From: Nostocoides_A vanveenii
GTDB lineage: Bacteria > Actinomycetota > Actinomycetes > Actinomycetales > Dermatophilaceae
Length of the DNA stretch: 64,000 nt
Assembly: GCF_039531165.1 (NCBI RefSeq)
Contig: NZ_BAAAPN010000044.1
Span: forward strand, 18,531-82,530
Direction of reading: 5' to 3'
Below, one piece after another: positions 42,752 to 51,770 of this stretch. The position numbers and the translations under genes were made by a program. The notes under the pieces were generated by a model. It did no database searches, had not been told where the DNA came from, and saw nothing but the letters and a program-made list of their open reading frames with translations. How positions within the stretch are numbered: the first letter of the stretch is position 1; each line of letters opens with the position of its first letter.

Positions 42752-43609
42752 TCAGCCGCCGACGGTCACGAAGTCGATCAGTTCCTCGACCCGGCCCGAG
42801 AAGCTCGGCTCCAGATCGGCATAGGTACGCACGCGGGAGAGCAGGTGCTTCCACACCAGTCCGATGTCCTCGGTGGACGTCTGCGGCAGCCCCAGTGCCG
42901 CGGCGATCCCCGCCTTCCAGTCGGTCCCCTTCGGGATCACCGGCCAGCGTGGCAGACCGACCCGCTCGGGCCGGATCGCTTGCCAGACATCGACATAGGG
43001 GTGGCCGACGATGTGCACGCGGTCACCGCCGAAGCGCGCTTCGGCGGCCGCGACCAGGCGGCTCTCCTTGCTGCCGGCCACGAGATGGTCCACGAGAACC
43101 CCGGCCCGGGCCTGCGGGGTGGGGCCGAAGTCGGCGAGTGCGGCCGCGAGATCGTCCACGCCGTGCAGCACCTCGACGACCACGCCTTCGACGCGCAGGT
43201 CGTGGCCCCAGACCTTTTCGACGAGTTCGGCGTCGTGGGTGCCCTCGACGAAGATCCGCGAGGCAGCGGCGACCCGGGCGCGTGCGCCGGGCACGGCGAC
43301 CGAGCCGCTGGCGGACCGCAGCGGAGCCTTCGGTGCGGCTGCCGCGGGGGCCGGGGGGAGCAGGCATACGGGCCGGCCGTCGATGAGGAAGCCGGGCCCG
43401 AGCGGGAAGGCGCGGACCACGCCACGGCGGTCCTCTAGGCGCACGACGCGCCGACCGCCGATTGTCTCGACGGCCGTCACCGCGCCGACCCAGCCGGTCT
43501 CGACCTCTTCGACGACCATGCCGATCTCGGTCGCGACATCCGTGGTGCGTCCCCGGGGCGGGCGGCGCCAGTCGCCGCTGAGCACGTCATGTCCGTAGCG
43601 GTCGCTCAC
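42752..43609 (-). CDS. DUF3097 protein
   Basis: A 285-residue protein conserved across actinobacteria. It starts SDRYGHDVLSGDWRRPPRG and contains GTHDAELVEKVWGHDLRVEG, a TOPRIM-like strand and acidic pattern, followed by VLVDHLVAGSKESRL and RVHIVGHPYVDVWQAIRP. The TOPRIM resemblance suggests nucleic-acid binding or cleavage, but no activity is known. It is divergent from hrcA. Confidence 0.9.
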   Translation of the reverse strand: MSDRYGHDVLSGDWRRPPRGRTTDVATEIGMVVEEVETGWVGAVTAVETIGGRRVVRLEDRRGVVRAFPLGPGFLIDGRPVCLLPPAPAAAAPKAPLRSASGSVAVPGARARVAAASRIFVEGTHDAELVEKVWGHDLRVEGVVVEVLHGVDDLAAALADFGPTPQARAGVLVDHLVAGSKESRLVAAAEARFGGDRVHIVGHPYVDVWQAIRPERVGLPRWPVIPKGTDWKAGIAAALGLPQTSTEDIGLVWKHLLSRVRTYADLEPSFSGRVEELIDFVTVGG

Positions 43610-43695
43610 CGCGGCACCCTAAGCGAGCCCACGCTCGAGCGGCCGCAGACGCGCCGGGTCGGCCTGGCGAGCGTGCCTGTCCCTCGCGCTGGACG

Positions 43696-43727
43696 TAGGA
43701 TTGGCACTCGACACCGGTGAGTGCCAG
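43696..43727 (+). promoter_or_regulatory. hrcA promoter -10 and CIRCE operator
   Basis: TTGGCACTC (43701-43709), nine bases, then GAGTGCCAG (43719-43727): the HrcA-binding CIRCE element. It differs from TTAGCACTC-N9-GAGTGCTAA by paired changes that keep the symmetry, apart from the final base. A -10-like TAGGAT (43696-43701) overlaps its edge, so HrcA would repress its own operon. Confidence 0.9.
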
Positions 43728-43748
43728 CAGCGTGAGGAGGTGACCGGT

Positions 43749-44771
43749 ATGCAGGATCGTCGCCTGGCCGTGCTCGGCGCGATCGTCCAGGACTATGTGT
43801 CCACCAGCGAGCCGGTCGGCTCCAAATCCCTGCTCGAGCGCCATCAGCTCGGCGTCTCGGCAGCGACCATCCGCAATGACATGGCGGCGCTGGAGGAGGA
43901 CGGGTTGATCGTCGCCCCACACACGAGCGCTGGGCGGATCCCGACCGACGCGGGCTATCGGTTGTTTGTCGACCGGCTGCTCGCGATCAAGCCGATGAGC
44001 CGGGCCGAGCAGGCGGCCATCGCCGAGTTCCTTTCCGGCGCAGTGGATCTCGATGATGTCGTGGATCGGACGGTGCGACTGCTGGCGTCCTTGACCCGGC
44101 AGGTCGCCGTCATGCAGTACCCGTCGTTGACCCGCTCCGACGTGCGGCACATCGAGCTGGTTCCCGTCGGCGAGGCGCGCCTGATGTTGGTGCTGATCAC
44201 CACGACCGGGCGGGTGGAGCAGCGCACCATCGAGGTCGCTCGTGAGGCCGTCGCCGACGAGGATCTCGTGGCCCGCCTGCGCGCAGGCATCAACGCGACG
44301 GCCAGCGGCCGGCGCCTCGGTGAGGCGGCGGCCGCGTTGTCGGTGCTGCCCGATTCCTTCGCCCCCAGCGAGCGGGATGTCGTGCGCCGGGTCATCGGGG
44401 CACTCGATGAGGCCCTCATCGAGGAGCGCGAGGAGCGGGTGGTGATGGCCGGGACGGCCAATCTCGCCCGCCGGCCGGGCGACTTCCCAGCCACTCTGGA
44501 GCCGGTGCTCGATGCGCTGGAACAACATGTCGTGCTACTCCGTTTGCTATCGACGGCGGAAGGCGGCCAGCAGCACATCGCCGTGCGCATCGGCCACGAG
44601 AACCCCGTGACGGGCCTGCAGTCCACCTCGATGGTGACCACCGGCTATGGCACGGGCGGTGACCTGGTCGGCGGGCTCGGCGTGCTGGGGCCCACCCGGA
44701 TGGACTACCCGGCCAGCATGGCCGCGGTCCGGGCGGTCGCGGCATACGTCTCGGCGCTGCTCACCCAATGA
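43749..44771 (+). CDS. hrcA: heat-inducible transcription repressor HrcA
   Basis: A 340-residue repressor of heat-shock genes. The N-terminal winged helix is YVSTSEPVGSKSLLERHQLG with SAATIRNDMAALEEDGLI. The C-terminal GAF-like domain includes VRIGHENPVTGLQSTSMVTTGY. The ATG at 43749 follows GAGGAGG. CIRCE lies 22 bp upstream. dnaJ follows after 35 bp, so the pair is one heat-inducible operon. Confidence 0.96.
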   Translation: MQDRRLAVLGAIVQDYVSTSEPVGSKSLLERHQLGVSAATIRNDMAALEEDGLIVAPHTSAGRIPTDAGYRLFVDRLLAIKPMSRAEQAAIAEFLSGAVDLDDVVDRTVRLLASLTRQVAVMQYPSLTRSDVRHIELVPVGEARLMLVLITTTGRVEQRTIEVAREAVADEDLVARLRAGINATASGRRLGEAAAALSVLPDSFAPSERDVVRRVIGALDEALIEEREERVVMAGTANLARRPGDFPATLEPVLDALEQHVVLLRLLSTAEGGQQHIAVRIGHENPVTGLQSTSMVTTGYGTGGDLVGGLGVLGPTRMDYPASMAAVRAVAAYVSALLTQ

Positions 44772-44806
44772 CGAACTGACCCACTCACCGAATCCAGAAG
44801 GCCACT

Positions 44807-45934
44807 GTGAACGACTACTACGCGGACCTCGGGGTCGCGCGGGACGCGACGCCCGAGCAGATCAAGTCCGCCTATCGCAAGCTGGCGCGCAAGCTGCACC
44901 CGGACGTCAACCCCGGCGCGGAGGCCGAGGAGCAGTTCAAGAAGGTTTCGCAGGCCTATGACGTCCTCTCGGACGCCGACAAGCGGCGCAACTACGACAT
45001 GGGCGCCGACCCCTACGGTGGGCAGAGCGGCGGGTTCGGGCAGGGCTTCTCCTTCAGCGACATCATGGACGCCTTCTTCGGCGGCGCCGCAGCCGGTGGG
45101 CCGGGGCGCGGACCGCGCCCGCGGTCGGCGCGGGGTCAGGACGGCCTCGTGCGGCTGCCGATCGACCTCGGGCTCGCGGTCTTCGGCGGGGAGAAGGAGT
45201 TGACCGTCGAGACGGCCGCGCGGTGCGGAACGTGCAGCGGGGACGGATCGCAGCCGGGCACCGGCCGGCGCACCTGTGATGTGTGCGGTGGGCGCGGCGA
45301 GATCCAGCAGGTGCAGCGCAGCTTCCTCGGCCAGGTGATGACCAGCCGGCCGTGCAATGCCTGCCAGGGCTTCGGTGAGGTGATCACCCATCCGTGCTTC
45401 GAATGCTCCGGTCAGGGGCGCGTGCGCACCCAGCGCACTATGACGATCAAGATCCCCGGTGGAGTCGACACGGGCACCCGCATCCATCTCGCCGGTGAAG
45501 GCGAAGTCGGCCCCGGAGGCGGCCCGCAGGGCGATCTCTATATCGAGGTGGCCGTCAATCCGCATAGCACCTTCCAGCGGCGCGGTGACGACCTGCACGC
45601 GAGCCTGAGTCTGCCGATGACTGCGGCGGCGCTCGGCGCGGCGATGAAGTTCGACACCTTCGACGGTGTCCAGGACATCGACATCAAGCCGGGCACCCAG
45701 CCGGGGGAGACCATCACTCTGCGTGGGCTCGGCGTCAGCCACCTGCGGGCGAACGGGCGCGGCGATCTGATCGTCCACGCCGATGTGCGCACACCGACCA
45801 GGCTCGACCCGGCTCAGGAGGACCTGCTGCGCCAACTGGCCACGGCGCGTGGCGAGGAGGCGCCCACGGGCAAGCTCGCCAGCGCCGACCACGGCTTGAT
45901 GGGCAAGCTGCGCGACGCCTTCAAGCCGCGGTGA
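44807..45934 (+). CDS. dnaJ: chaperone DnaJ
   Basis: Hsp40 co-chaperone of DnaK; 375 residues. The J domain has HPD at residues 31-33. A Gly/Phe-rich linker follows. Four zinc-finger repeats are present (CGTCSGDG, CDVCGGRG, CNACQGFG, CFECSGQG), then the two C-terminal substrate-binding domains. The start is GTG. This is the hrcA-linked DnaJ2-type copy; no dnaK or grpE is in the window. Confidence 0.97.
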   Translation: MNDYYADLGVARDATPEQIKSAYRKLARKLHPDVNPGAEAEEQFKKVSQAYDVLSDADKRRNYDMGADPYGGQSGGFGQGFSFSDIMDAFFGGAAAGGPGRGPRPRSARGQDGLVRLPIDLGLAVFGGEKELTVETAARCGTCSGDGSQPGTGRRTCDVCGGRGEIQQVQRSFLGQVMTSRPCNACQGFGEVITHPCFECSGQGRVRTQRTMTIKIPGGVDTGTRIHLAGEGEVGPGGGPQGDLYIEVAVNPHSTFQRRGDDLHASLSLPMTAAALGAAMKFDTFDGVQDIDIKPGTQPGETITLRGLGVSHLRANGRGDLIVHADVRTPTRLDPAQEDLLRQLATARGEEAPTGKLASADHGLMGKLRDAFKPR

Positions 45935-46064
45935 CCTTGGTCCGCGACGGCCTGATGGCCGTCCCTGGCGGGCTGGCCCTGGCGGTCGCCCCGGGCGTGC
46001 CTGCCGTGGCACCGGCTTGGGTCATGACGGTCACCCAGGACGCGGCGCTCCGCGCCGAGGCCGT

Positions 46065-46808
46065 ATGACGCTCCCTCTCTTCCTCCTCGACGCCGGGGCG
46101 CTGGACGCGGTGTCGGTCGGTGGCCGCCTGGTGCTCGACGGGCCGGAGGGCAGGCACGCCGCGACGGTGCGCCGGATGCGGGTCGGGGAGGCGTTGTGGG
46201 TGGCCGACGGCGCGGGCCGGCGGGTGACCGGGACGATTGCGGCGGTTGCCGCGGCGACCCTGGAGTTGGCGATCGATCAGGTCGTGGACCTGCCTGCACC
46301 CACACCGGCCCTCACGCTGGTGCAGGCCCTGGCCAAGGCCGACCGTGACGAGGACGCCATCGAGGCGGCGACCGAGTTGGGCGTGGACCGGATCATCCCG
46401 TGGCAGGCCGAGCGGTCGGTGGTCATCTGGCGGGGCGAGCGCGGCGAGAAGTCCCGCCGCAAGTGGGCCGACGTCGTGCGCGCGGCGACCAAGCAGTCGA
46501 GGCGCGCCTGGCTGCCCGAGGTCGAACCGGCGGTGACGACCGCGGGTCTGGTGGCGCGCGTGCGGGGTGCGGGAACGGCATACGTGCTGCACGAGGAGGC
46601 GGTCGAACCGCTTGCGGCGCAACGGCTTCCGGACCAGGGTGAGGTGCTGGTGATCGTCGGGCCCGAGGGCGGCATCGCGCCCGGCGAGGTCGAGGCACTG
46701 ACCGCGGCTGGTGCGCGGGCTGTGCGGCTCGGGCCTACGGTCCTGCGCTCGTCCTCGGCCGGCCCGGCCGCGCTGGCGGTCCTTTCCGCCGCCGCCCGCT
46801 GGCGCTGA
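46065..46808 (+). CDS. rsmE: 16S rRNA (uracil-1498-N3)-methyltransferase
   Basis: SPOUT-type methyltransferase of 247 residues. It has the N-terminal PUA-like part with GPEGRHAATVRRMRVGE and the knot-forming C-terminus VIVGPEGGIAPGEVEAL and RLGPTVLRSSSAGPAALAV. The ATG at 46065 has no strong ribosome-binding site. A longer upstream frame is rejected because family similarity begins at LPLFLL. It follows dnaJ as in most actinobacteria. The 130 bp between dnaJ and rsmE show nothing definite. Confidence 0.95.
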   Translation: MTLPLFLLDAGALDAVSVGGRLVLDGPEGRHAATVRRMRVGEALWVADGAGRRVTGTIAAVAAATLELAIDQVVDLPAPTPALTLVQALAKADRDEDAIEAATELGVDRIIPWQAERSVVIWRGERGEKSRRKWADVVRAATKQSRRAWLPEVEPAVTTAGLVARVRGAGTAYVLHEEAVEPLAAQRLPDQGEVLVIVGPEGGIAPGEVEALTAAGARAVRLGPTVLRSSSAGPAALAVLSAAARWR

Positions 46809-46833
46809 CCCGCGTCCCAGCCTTCCGGCCCGG

Positions 46834-47913
46834 TCAGCTCACCGTGAACCAGACCTGCGTGACGCCGGTCGCGCTCCCGTCCTTCGGCGAGGGATAGCCG
46901 ACGTCGAGGCGATAGCGGCCGCCCGGCACGGCGGGGATGTCGAAGGCGTAGGGCGCTTGCGCCGGGGCCCCTGCCTCGGCCTGGGTCGAGCCCTGGGCGA
47001 CCGGGGCCGCGCCGTCCCCGCGATGCAGGGACCAGACGAGGGTTCCCTCCGGTGCAGCGGCCAACCCCTTGACGTGGACGACACCCGCGCGGACCGTCGC
47101 CTCGGTGCCGGGCTGGTCGATCCAGATCGGTGCGATGACCGCGGCGGCACCGGCTGTATCCGGCCGGTCGTAACGATCGCTCGCCGGGAAGCGGCCGAAG
47201 AGCAGACCCGCGCCGGTTTCCAGCTGGAAGGTCACGGGCACCCGGCCCAGACCCGCAGCGGCCTGGGCGGTCCACACGAGTTGCTGAATGCCAAGGCGTC
47301 GATAGTCGTCCGTGCCGTCCTGGGCGCCCCCATTGGTCAGCACGATCGTGATCAGTTGGGGTGTCACATCGACGCCGGCCACCGCGGTGCCTTCGAGGGG
47401 AGCGGCGCCGGGGTAGGGCCAGGCCCGATCGCTGGCGCACCACTGGAGCGCCTCGAGGACCCGTCGTGATCCGCTCGCACCCGCGTCCGCCGAGCCGGAG
47501 ACGAAGGTGCGGGTCAGCCGCCATACCTGCGTCCCATCGATCGTTACCTGGACCGGGACATAGACCGGCAGGGCGGCGCCGGCCACGGCCGTCGGGCTCT
47601 CCGACAGCCCGGTCGTGGCCGGTGAACTGAGGCTCACGGTTCCGCCGGGCCGGGTACGGTCGTGCGGCGCGAGCCATTGGCCGGCCGCGACACTGCCGAT
47701 CACGGCCGCCGCAGCCGCAGCGGCGACCAGCGTGAACAGGCGCGGCCCGCGCCGCCGCGTCGGGATCTCGTAGGCCGTCGCCCCCTGAATCGCGGCCAGC
47801 CGGTCGCTCGGCGTGATCCGCTCGGCGTCGGCGTGCAGGGCCTGCGCCAACGCCTCCTCCAGGTCGCGCAGGTCGCGCAGGTCGCCTAGGCCGTCGGCGT
47901 TGCCGGGTTTCAT
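46834..47913 (-). CDS. GerMN/Gmad2-like membrane protein, sigma-factor partner
   Basis: A 359-residue protein with a cytoplasmic N-terminus of about 55 residues. The segment GDLRDLRDLEE is encoded by a short triplicated sequence. One transmembrane helix (LFTLVAAAAAAAVIGSVAAG) and an extracytoplasmic region follow. The latter has a GerMN-like domain (LPVYVPVQVTIDGTQVWRLTR) and an Ig-like Gmad2 domain (IWIDQPGTEATVRAGVVHVKG). The ATG overlaps the sigma-factor stop (ATGA), so it is probably the sensor or regulator of that sigma factor, though no anti-sigma motif is seen. Confidence 0.8.
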   Translation of the reverse strand: MKPGNADGLGDLRDLRDLEEALAQALHADAERITPSDRLAAIQGATAYEIPTRRRGPRLFTLVAAAAAAAVIGSVAAGQWLAPHDRTRPGGTVSLSSPATTGLSESPTAVAGAALPVYVPVQVTIDGTQVWRLTRTFVSGSADAGASGSRRVLEALQWCASDRAWPYPGAAPLEGTAVAGVDVTPQLITIVLTNGGAQDGTDDYRRLGIQQLVWTAQAAAGLGRVPVTFQLETGAGLLFGRFPASDRYDRPDTAGAAAVIAPIWIDQPGTEATVRAGVVHVKGLAAAPEGTLVWSLHRGDGAAPVAQGSTQAEAGAPAQAPYAFDIPAVPGGRYRLDVGYPSPKDGSATGVTQVWFTVS

Positions 47914-48485
47914 CGGTCCTCCCGGGTGGTTCGGTCGGGGTCGGCGCCGAGTTGGGCGCGGAGGGCGGTCAGACCGCGAGAGGCGTGGGCCTTGACCGAC
48001 CCGGGCGCGATCTCGAGAGCGTGGGCGATCTGGGCCTCGCTCAGATCCAGGTAGTAGCGCAGCACCAGCACCTCGCGCTGGCGACGCGGCAGGCGGTCGA
48101 GGGCAGCGAGCATCCCGGCATTGCCCACCTCGTCCAGGGCCTCGTGCTCAGCGCTGGGCGCGGTGGCCTCCGTGATCGCCCGGCCGTGCTGTGCGACATA
48201 GGTGCGCTCGACCGTGCGGTGGCGCAGGACCGAGCGCGCGGCGTTCACGACGCTGCGTCGCAGGTAGGCGAGCGCGAGATCGCGATCGGCGAGGTGGTCC
48301 CACCGCCGGTGCAGCGCGATCAACGCGTCGGCGACGATGTCCTCGGCGACGCCCTGGTCACGCACCAGCAGCCAGGCCAGGCGCACCAGACCGGACCAGT
48401 GCGCGGCATACAAGCTCGCAATGGCCGCATCGGCGCTCATTCGCCGCAGGTCGCCGGGGGAGTCCGCCACAGCGCTGATTGTCAC
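47910..48485 (-). CDS. SigE-family RNA polymerase sigma factor
   Basis: A 191-residue ECF-type sigma factor of the actinobacterial SigE family. Region 2 includes LYAAHWSGLVRLAWLLVRDQGVAEDIVADALIAL. Region 4 is LDRLPRRQREVLVLRYYLDLSEAQIAHALEIAPGSVKAHASRGL (helix-turn-helix). The start is set at GTG 48485, after GGAG; an internal ATG at 48440 is possible. It is translationally coupled to the downstream membrane protein and divergent from the HIT gene. Confidence 0.92.
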   Translation of the reverse strand: MTISAVADSPGDLRRMSADAAIASLYAAHWSGLVRLAWLLVRDQGVAEDIVADALIALHRRWDHLADRDLALAYLRRSVVNAARSVLRHRTVERTYVAQHGRAITEATAPSAEHEALDEVGNAGMLAALDRLPRRQREVLVLRYYLDLSEAQIAHALEIAPGSVKAHASRGLTALRAQLGADPDRTTREDR

Positions 48486-48583
48486 GCCTGCTCCACGCCG
48501 CTGCCAGCCTTTCGGTTGACATTGCGCAGGGGGAGCGGCCGCGCTCACGCCGTCGGCGGGCCGGAAAGTGCCAAGCTTGCCGT

Positions 48584-48934
48584 ATGACCGATCCCTCCGA
48601 TTGCCTCTTCTGCAAGTTCGTGCGGCGCGAGATCGAGCCGGTCGTGGTGGGGGAGAGTGACCTTTCGCTCGCCTTCCGCGACATCAACCCGCAAGCACCG
48701 ACCCATGTGCTGGTGATCCCGAAGCGGCACGTCGCCGACGCGGCCGAGTTGACCGCCGCGTCGGCGGAGGAACTCGCCGACGTCTTCGCGCTCGCCGCGC
48801 AGGTCGCGGCCGACGACGGCTTGGCCAACGGCTATCGACTGGTCTTCAACACCGGCCGCGATGCCGGCCAGGAGGTCTTCCACGCGCACTTGCACCTGCT
48901 CGGTGCACGCGCAATGACGTGGCCCCCGGGCTGA
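48584..48934 (+). CDS. HIT-family nucleotide hydrolase
   Basis: A 116-residue histidine-triad protein. It begins CLFCKFVRREI, has the phosphate-side segment HVLVIPKRHV, and the triad is HAHLHLLG. HIT proteins of this HinT group hydrolyse nucleoside phosphoramidates. The ATG is at 48584 and the gene stands 25 bp before phoH. Confidence 0.95.
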   Translation: MTDPSDCLFCKFVRREIEPVVVGESDLSLAFRDINPQAPTHVLVIPKRHVADAAELTAASAEELADVFALAAQVAADDGLANGYRLVFNTGRDAGQEVFHAHLHLLGARAMTWPPG

Positions 48935-48959
48935 ACGGGCCCGTAGAATACGACCACCC

Positions 48960-50021
48960 ATGTCTGAACACCATCCCGAGGCGAGCGCACCCCTACCGGC
49001 GACGCAGCCCACCTTTTCCGTCGAAATCCCGCCAACGGTGCCCATGGTTTCCCTCCTGGGGCCACGCGATGAGCTGTTGCGCACGATGGAGCGCCAGTTC
49101 CCCGCGGTCGAGATCCATGTGCGGGGCAACGAGTTCCGGATGACCGGACCCAGCGCCGATATTGCGCTCATCGAGCGCACCATCGAGGAGTTGCTGGCCG
49201 TCATCGCCGCCGGGCAGCCGCTCAACCGGGATGCGGTCGAGCGGTCCATCGCCATGCTGCGCGCCCAGACGATCGAGCGCCCGGCCGATGTGCTGACGAT
49301 GAATATCGTCAGCAACCGCGGCCGCACCATCCGGCCCAAGACGCTCAACCAGAAGCGGTATGTCGACGCCATCGACGCGCACACCATCGTCTTCGGGATC
49401 GGGCCGGCCGGCACCGGCAAGACCTACCTGGCGATGGCGAAAGCGGTTGCCGCCCTGCAGGCCAAGCAGGTCAACCGGATCATCCTGACCCGGCCCGCAG
49501 TCGAGGCGGGAGAGCGGCTGGGCTTCCTGCCGGGCACGCTCAACGACAAGATCGACCCCTACCTGCGCCCGCTGTATGACGCCCTCCACGACATGCTCGA
49601 CCCCGATTCCATCCCGCGGCTGATGGCCGCCGGGACCATCGAGGTCGCCCCCCTGGCCTATATGCGGGGACGGACCCTTAACGATGCCTTCATCATCCTC
49701 GACGAGGCGCAGAACACCTCGCCTGAGCAAATGAAGATGTTCCTGACCCGGCTCGGGTTCGGGTCCAAGATCGTCGTCACCGGTGACGTCACCCAGGTCG
49801 ACCTGCCAGGCGGCACGCAGAGCGGCCTGCGGGTGGTCCAGGGCATCCTCGACGACATCGAGGACGTCCACTTCGCCCATCTGACGGCGGTCGACGTCGT
49901 CCGCCACCGCCTGGTCGGCGAGATCGTCGAAGCCTACGGGCGCTGGGACGCCACCGAACGGCATACGTCCGCGAAGCAGGGAAGGAACGAACGTGAGCAT
50001 CGACGTCCTCAACGAGACTGA
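48960..50021 (+). CDS. phoH: PhoH-like ATPase
   Basis: A 353-residue cytoplasmic ATPase. An N-terminal KH-like region (VPMVSLLGPRDELLRTMERQ) is followed by Walker A (GPAGTGKTYLAMA, about residue 147) and Walker B (AFIILDEAQN, about residue 245). TGDVTQVDLPGGTQSGL is typical of PhoH. A role in RNA metabolism with YbeY is inferred from their constant linkage. TAGAAT (48944-48949) ends 10 nt before the ATG and no ribosome-binding site is present. Confidence 0.95.
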   Translation: MSEHHPEASAPLPATQPTFSVEIPPTVPMVSLLGPRDELLRTMERQFPAVEIHVRGNEFRMTGPSADIALIERTIEELLAVIAAGQPLNRDAVERSIAMLRAQTIERPADVLTMNIVSNRGRTIRPKTLNQKRYVDAIDAHTIVFGIGPAGTGKTYLAMAKAVAALQAKQVNRIILTRPAVEAGERLGFLPGTLNDKIDPYLRPLYDALHDMLDPDSIPRLMAAGTIEVAPLAYMRGRTLNDAFIILDEAQNTSPEQMKMFLTRLGFGSKIVVTGDVTQVDLPGGTQSGLRVVQGILDDIEDVHFAHLTAVDVVRHRLVGEIVEAYGRWDATERHTSAKQGRNEREHRRPQRD

Positions 50022-50454
50022 CGCGCGGGTCGACGAGGTCGAACTCGTCGATCTCGCCCGCTATGTCATGGTGGAGATGCGGGTGCACCCGCAGGCCGAG
50101 CTGTGCCTGCGACTCGTCGACGAGCCGACCATGGCCGTCCTGCACGAGAAGTGGATGGACCTGCCCGGACCCACCGATGTGATGAGTTTCCCGATGGACG
50201 AGTTGCGTCCGGGCCGCGACGGGGAGACGCCGATGGAAGGCGTCCTCGGCGACATCGTCTTGTGCCCGAGCGTCGCGGCGCGCCAGGCTCACGAGGCCGG
50301 TCACGCGCCCGCCGAGGAACTGCTGCTCCTGACCACGCACGGCATCTTGCACCTGCTCGGCTACGACCACGCCGAACCCGAGGAGGAGAAGGAGATGTTC
50401 GACCTGCAGCGCCAACTGCTCCTGACCTTCCTCGCGGGCCGCCCCTCGGCCTGA
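49993..50454 (+). CDS. ybeY: endoribonuclease YbeY
   Basis: A 153-residue zinc-dependent rRNA-maturation RNase. The metal motif is HGILHLLGYDH (H-x3-H-x5-H). It starts at GTG 49993 inside the end of phoH (29-bp overlap), after GAAGGAACGAAC. The stop overlaps the next start (TGATG). Confidence 0.96.
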   Translation: MSIDVLNETDARVDEVELVDLARYVMVEMRVHPQAELCLRLVDEPTMAVLHEKWMDLPGPTDVMSFPMDELRPGRDGETPMEGVLGDIVLCPSVAARQAHEAGHAPAEELLLLTTHGILHLLGYDHAEPEEEKEMFDLQRQLLLTFLAGRPSA

Positions 50455-51770
50455 TGTTTCGCCTGATCCTCGTCGCCGCGGCGAGCGTGCTCTTCGCGGC
50501 CGTCCTCGCCCTTGCCGAAGCCGCGATCACGCGCTCGAGTCGGGTGCGCGCGGCCGAACTCGCCGATGAAGGGCGCGGTGGAGCGAAGGCGCTCGGCCGG
50601 ATCCTCGACGACAGCGCCGCCTATCTGTCGGTGACCGCGTTCCTGCGCTCAGTGGCGGAAGCCGTTGCGGCAGTGTGCATTACGTTGGCGGTGACACGCT
50701 CACTCGCCGGGTTCTGGCGGCCCTTGCTGACCTCGATCGCGATCATGACGCTGGTCTCCTTCCTCGCCGTCGGTGTCTCGCCCCGCACCCTCGGACGCCG
50801 CCACTCCGACGTCGTCGGTCTGACCCTCGCGCCCGTGGTCGTATGGCTGCGTCGCCTCCTCGGGCCGATCGCTCGCCTCCTGGTCTCGCTCGCCAACCTC
50901 GCCACCGGTGGTGGCTACAAGGACGGCCCGTTCCAAAGCGAATCCGAGTTGCGCGATCTGGTCGACATCGCCGGCGAGAACGCCCTCATCGAGGACGACG
51001 AGCGAGAGATGATCCACTCCGTCTTCGAACTCGGCGACACGGTCGCGCGCTCGGTCATGGTCCCGCGCACCGACATGGTGGCCATCGAGATCACCAAGAA
51101 CGCCCGGCAGGCGATGTCGCTGTTCATCCGTTCCGGCTTCTCCCGACTGCCCGTCGTCGGCGACGGACCGGACGATGTGCTCGGCCTGATCTATATGAAG
51201 GATGTCGTGCGCCTGATGACCTCGGACGGCGCCGATCTGCGCACCATCTCGATCGAGTCGTTGATGCGCCAGATGCCCTTCGTCCCCGAGTCCAAGCCCG
51301 TCGACGATTTGCTGCGCGAGATGCAACGCGACTCGGTGCACATTGCCATCGTCGTCGACGAATACGGCGGCACCGCCGGGTTGGTCACCATCGAGGACAT
51401 CCTTGAGGAGATCGTCGGCGAGATCGACGACGAGTACGACCGCGAGGCACCCAAGGTCGAGGACCTCGGTGCCGGGCGATTCCGGCTGCCTGCCTCGATG
51501 TCGGTAGACGATTTCGCCGAGGACTTCGATGTCGATCTTGACGAGGACGAGGTCGACACCGTCGGCGGGCTGATCGCCAAACACCTCGGTCGGGTGCCGA
51601 TCCTCGGCTCCCACTGCGAGGTCGGCCGCTACCGGCTCACCGCCGAGCGGATGGCCGGCCGGCGGCACCGGATCGCCTCGGTCCTCCTCGAACCGCTTCC
51701 GCCGGTTGTCGATGCGGTGGGCGAACTGGCCATGTCCGAGACAGCCTCACCCAGGACGGAGCGCGCATGA
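50454..51770 (+). CDS. CorC/HlyC-type CNNM transporter family protein
   Basis: A 438-residue membrane protein. An N-terminal DUF21 domain has about three transmembrane helices (LILVAAASVLFAAVLALAEA at the start). Two CBS domains follow (MVPRTDMVAIEITKNARQAM and RQMPFVPESKPVDDLLREMQ) with the conserved HIAIVVDEYGGTAGLVTIED. A C-terminal transporter-associated domain includes RLPASMSVDDFAEDFDVDLD. Homologues act in magnesium or cobalt handling. The ATG overlaps the ybeY stop, and its own stop overlaps era (ATGA). Confidence 0.93.
   Translation: MFRLILVAAASVLFAAVLALAEAAITRSSRVRAAELADEGRGGAKALGRILDDSAAYLSVTAFLRSVAEAVAAVCITLAVTRSLAGFWRPLLTSIAIMTLVSFLAVGVSPRTLGRRHSDVVGLTLAPVVVWLRRLLGPIARLLVSLANLATGGGYKDGPFQSESELRDLVDIAGENALIEDDEREMIHSVFELGDTVARSVMVPRTDMVAIEITKNARQAMSLFIRSGFSRLPVVGDGPDDVLGLIYMKDVVRLMTSDGADLRTISIESLMRQMPFVPESKPVDDLLREMQRDSVHIAIVVDEYGGTAGLVTIEDILEEIVGEIDDEYDREAPKVEDLGAGRFRLPASMSVDDFAEDFDVDLDEDEVDTVGGLIAKHLGRVPILGSHCEVGRYRLTAERMAGRRHRIASVLLEPLPPVVDAVGELAMSETASPRTERA

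Noticed and set aside
45935..46064. Extended rsmE start or small gene in the dnaJ-rsmE spacer
   Set aside because: The upstream residues do not match the RsmE family and no ribosome-binding site supports another gene.
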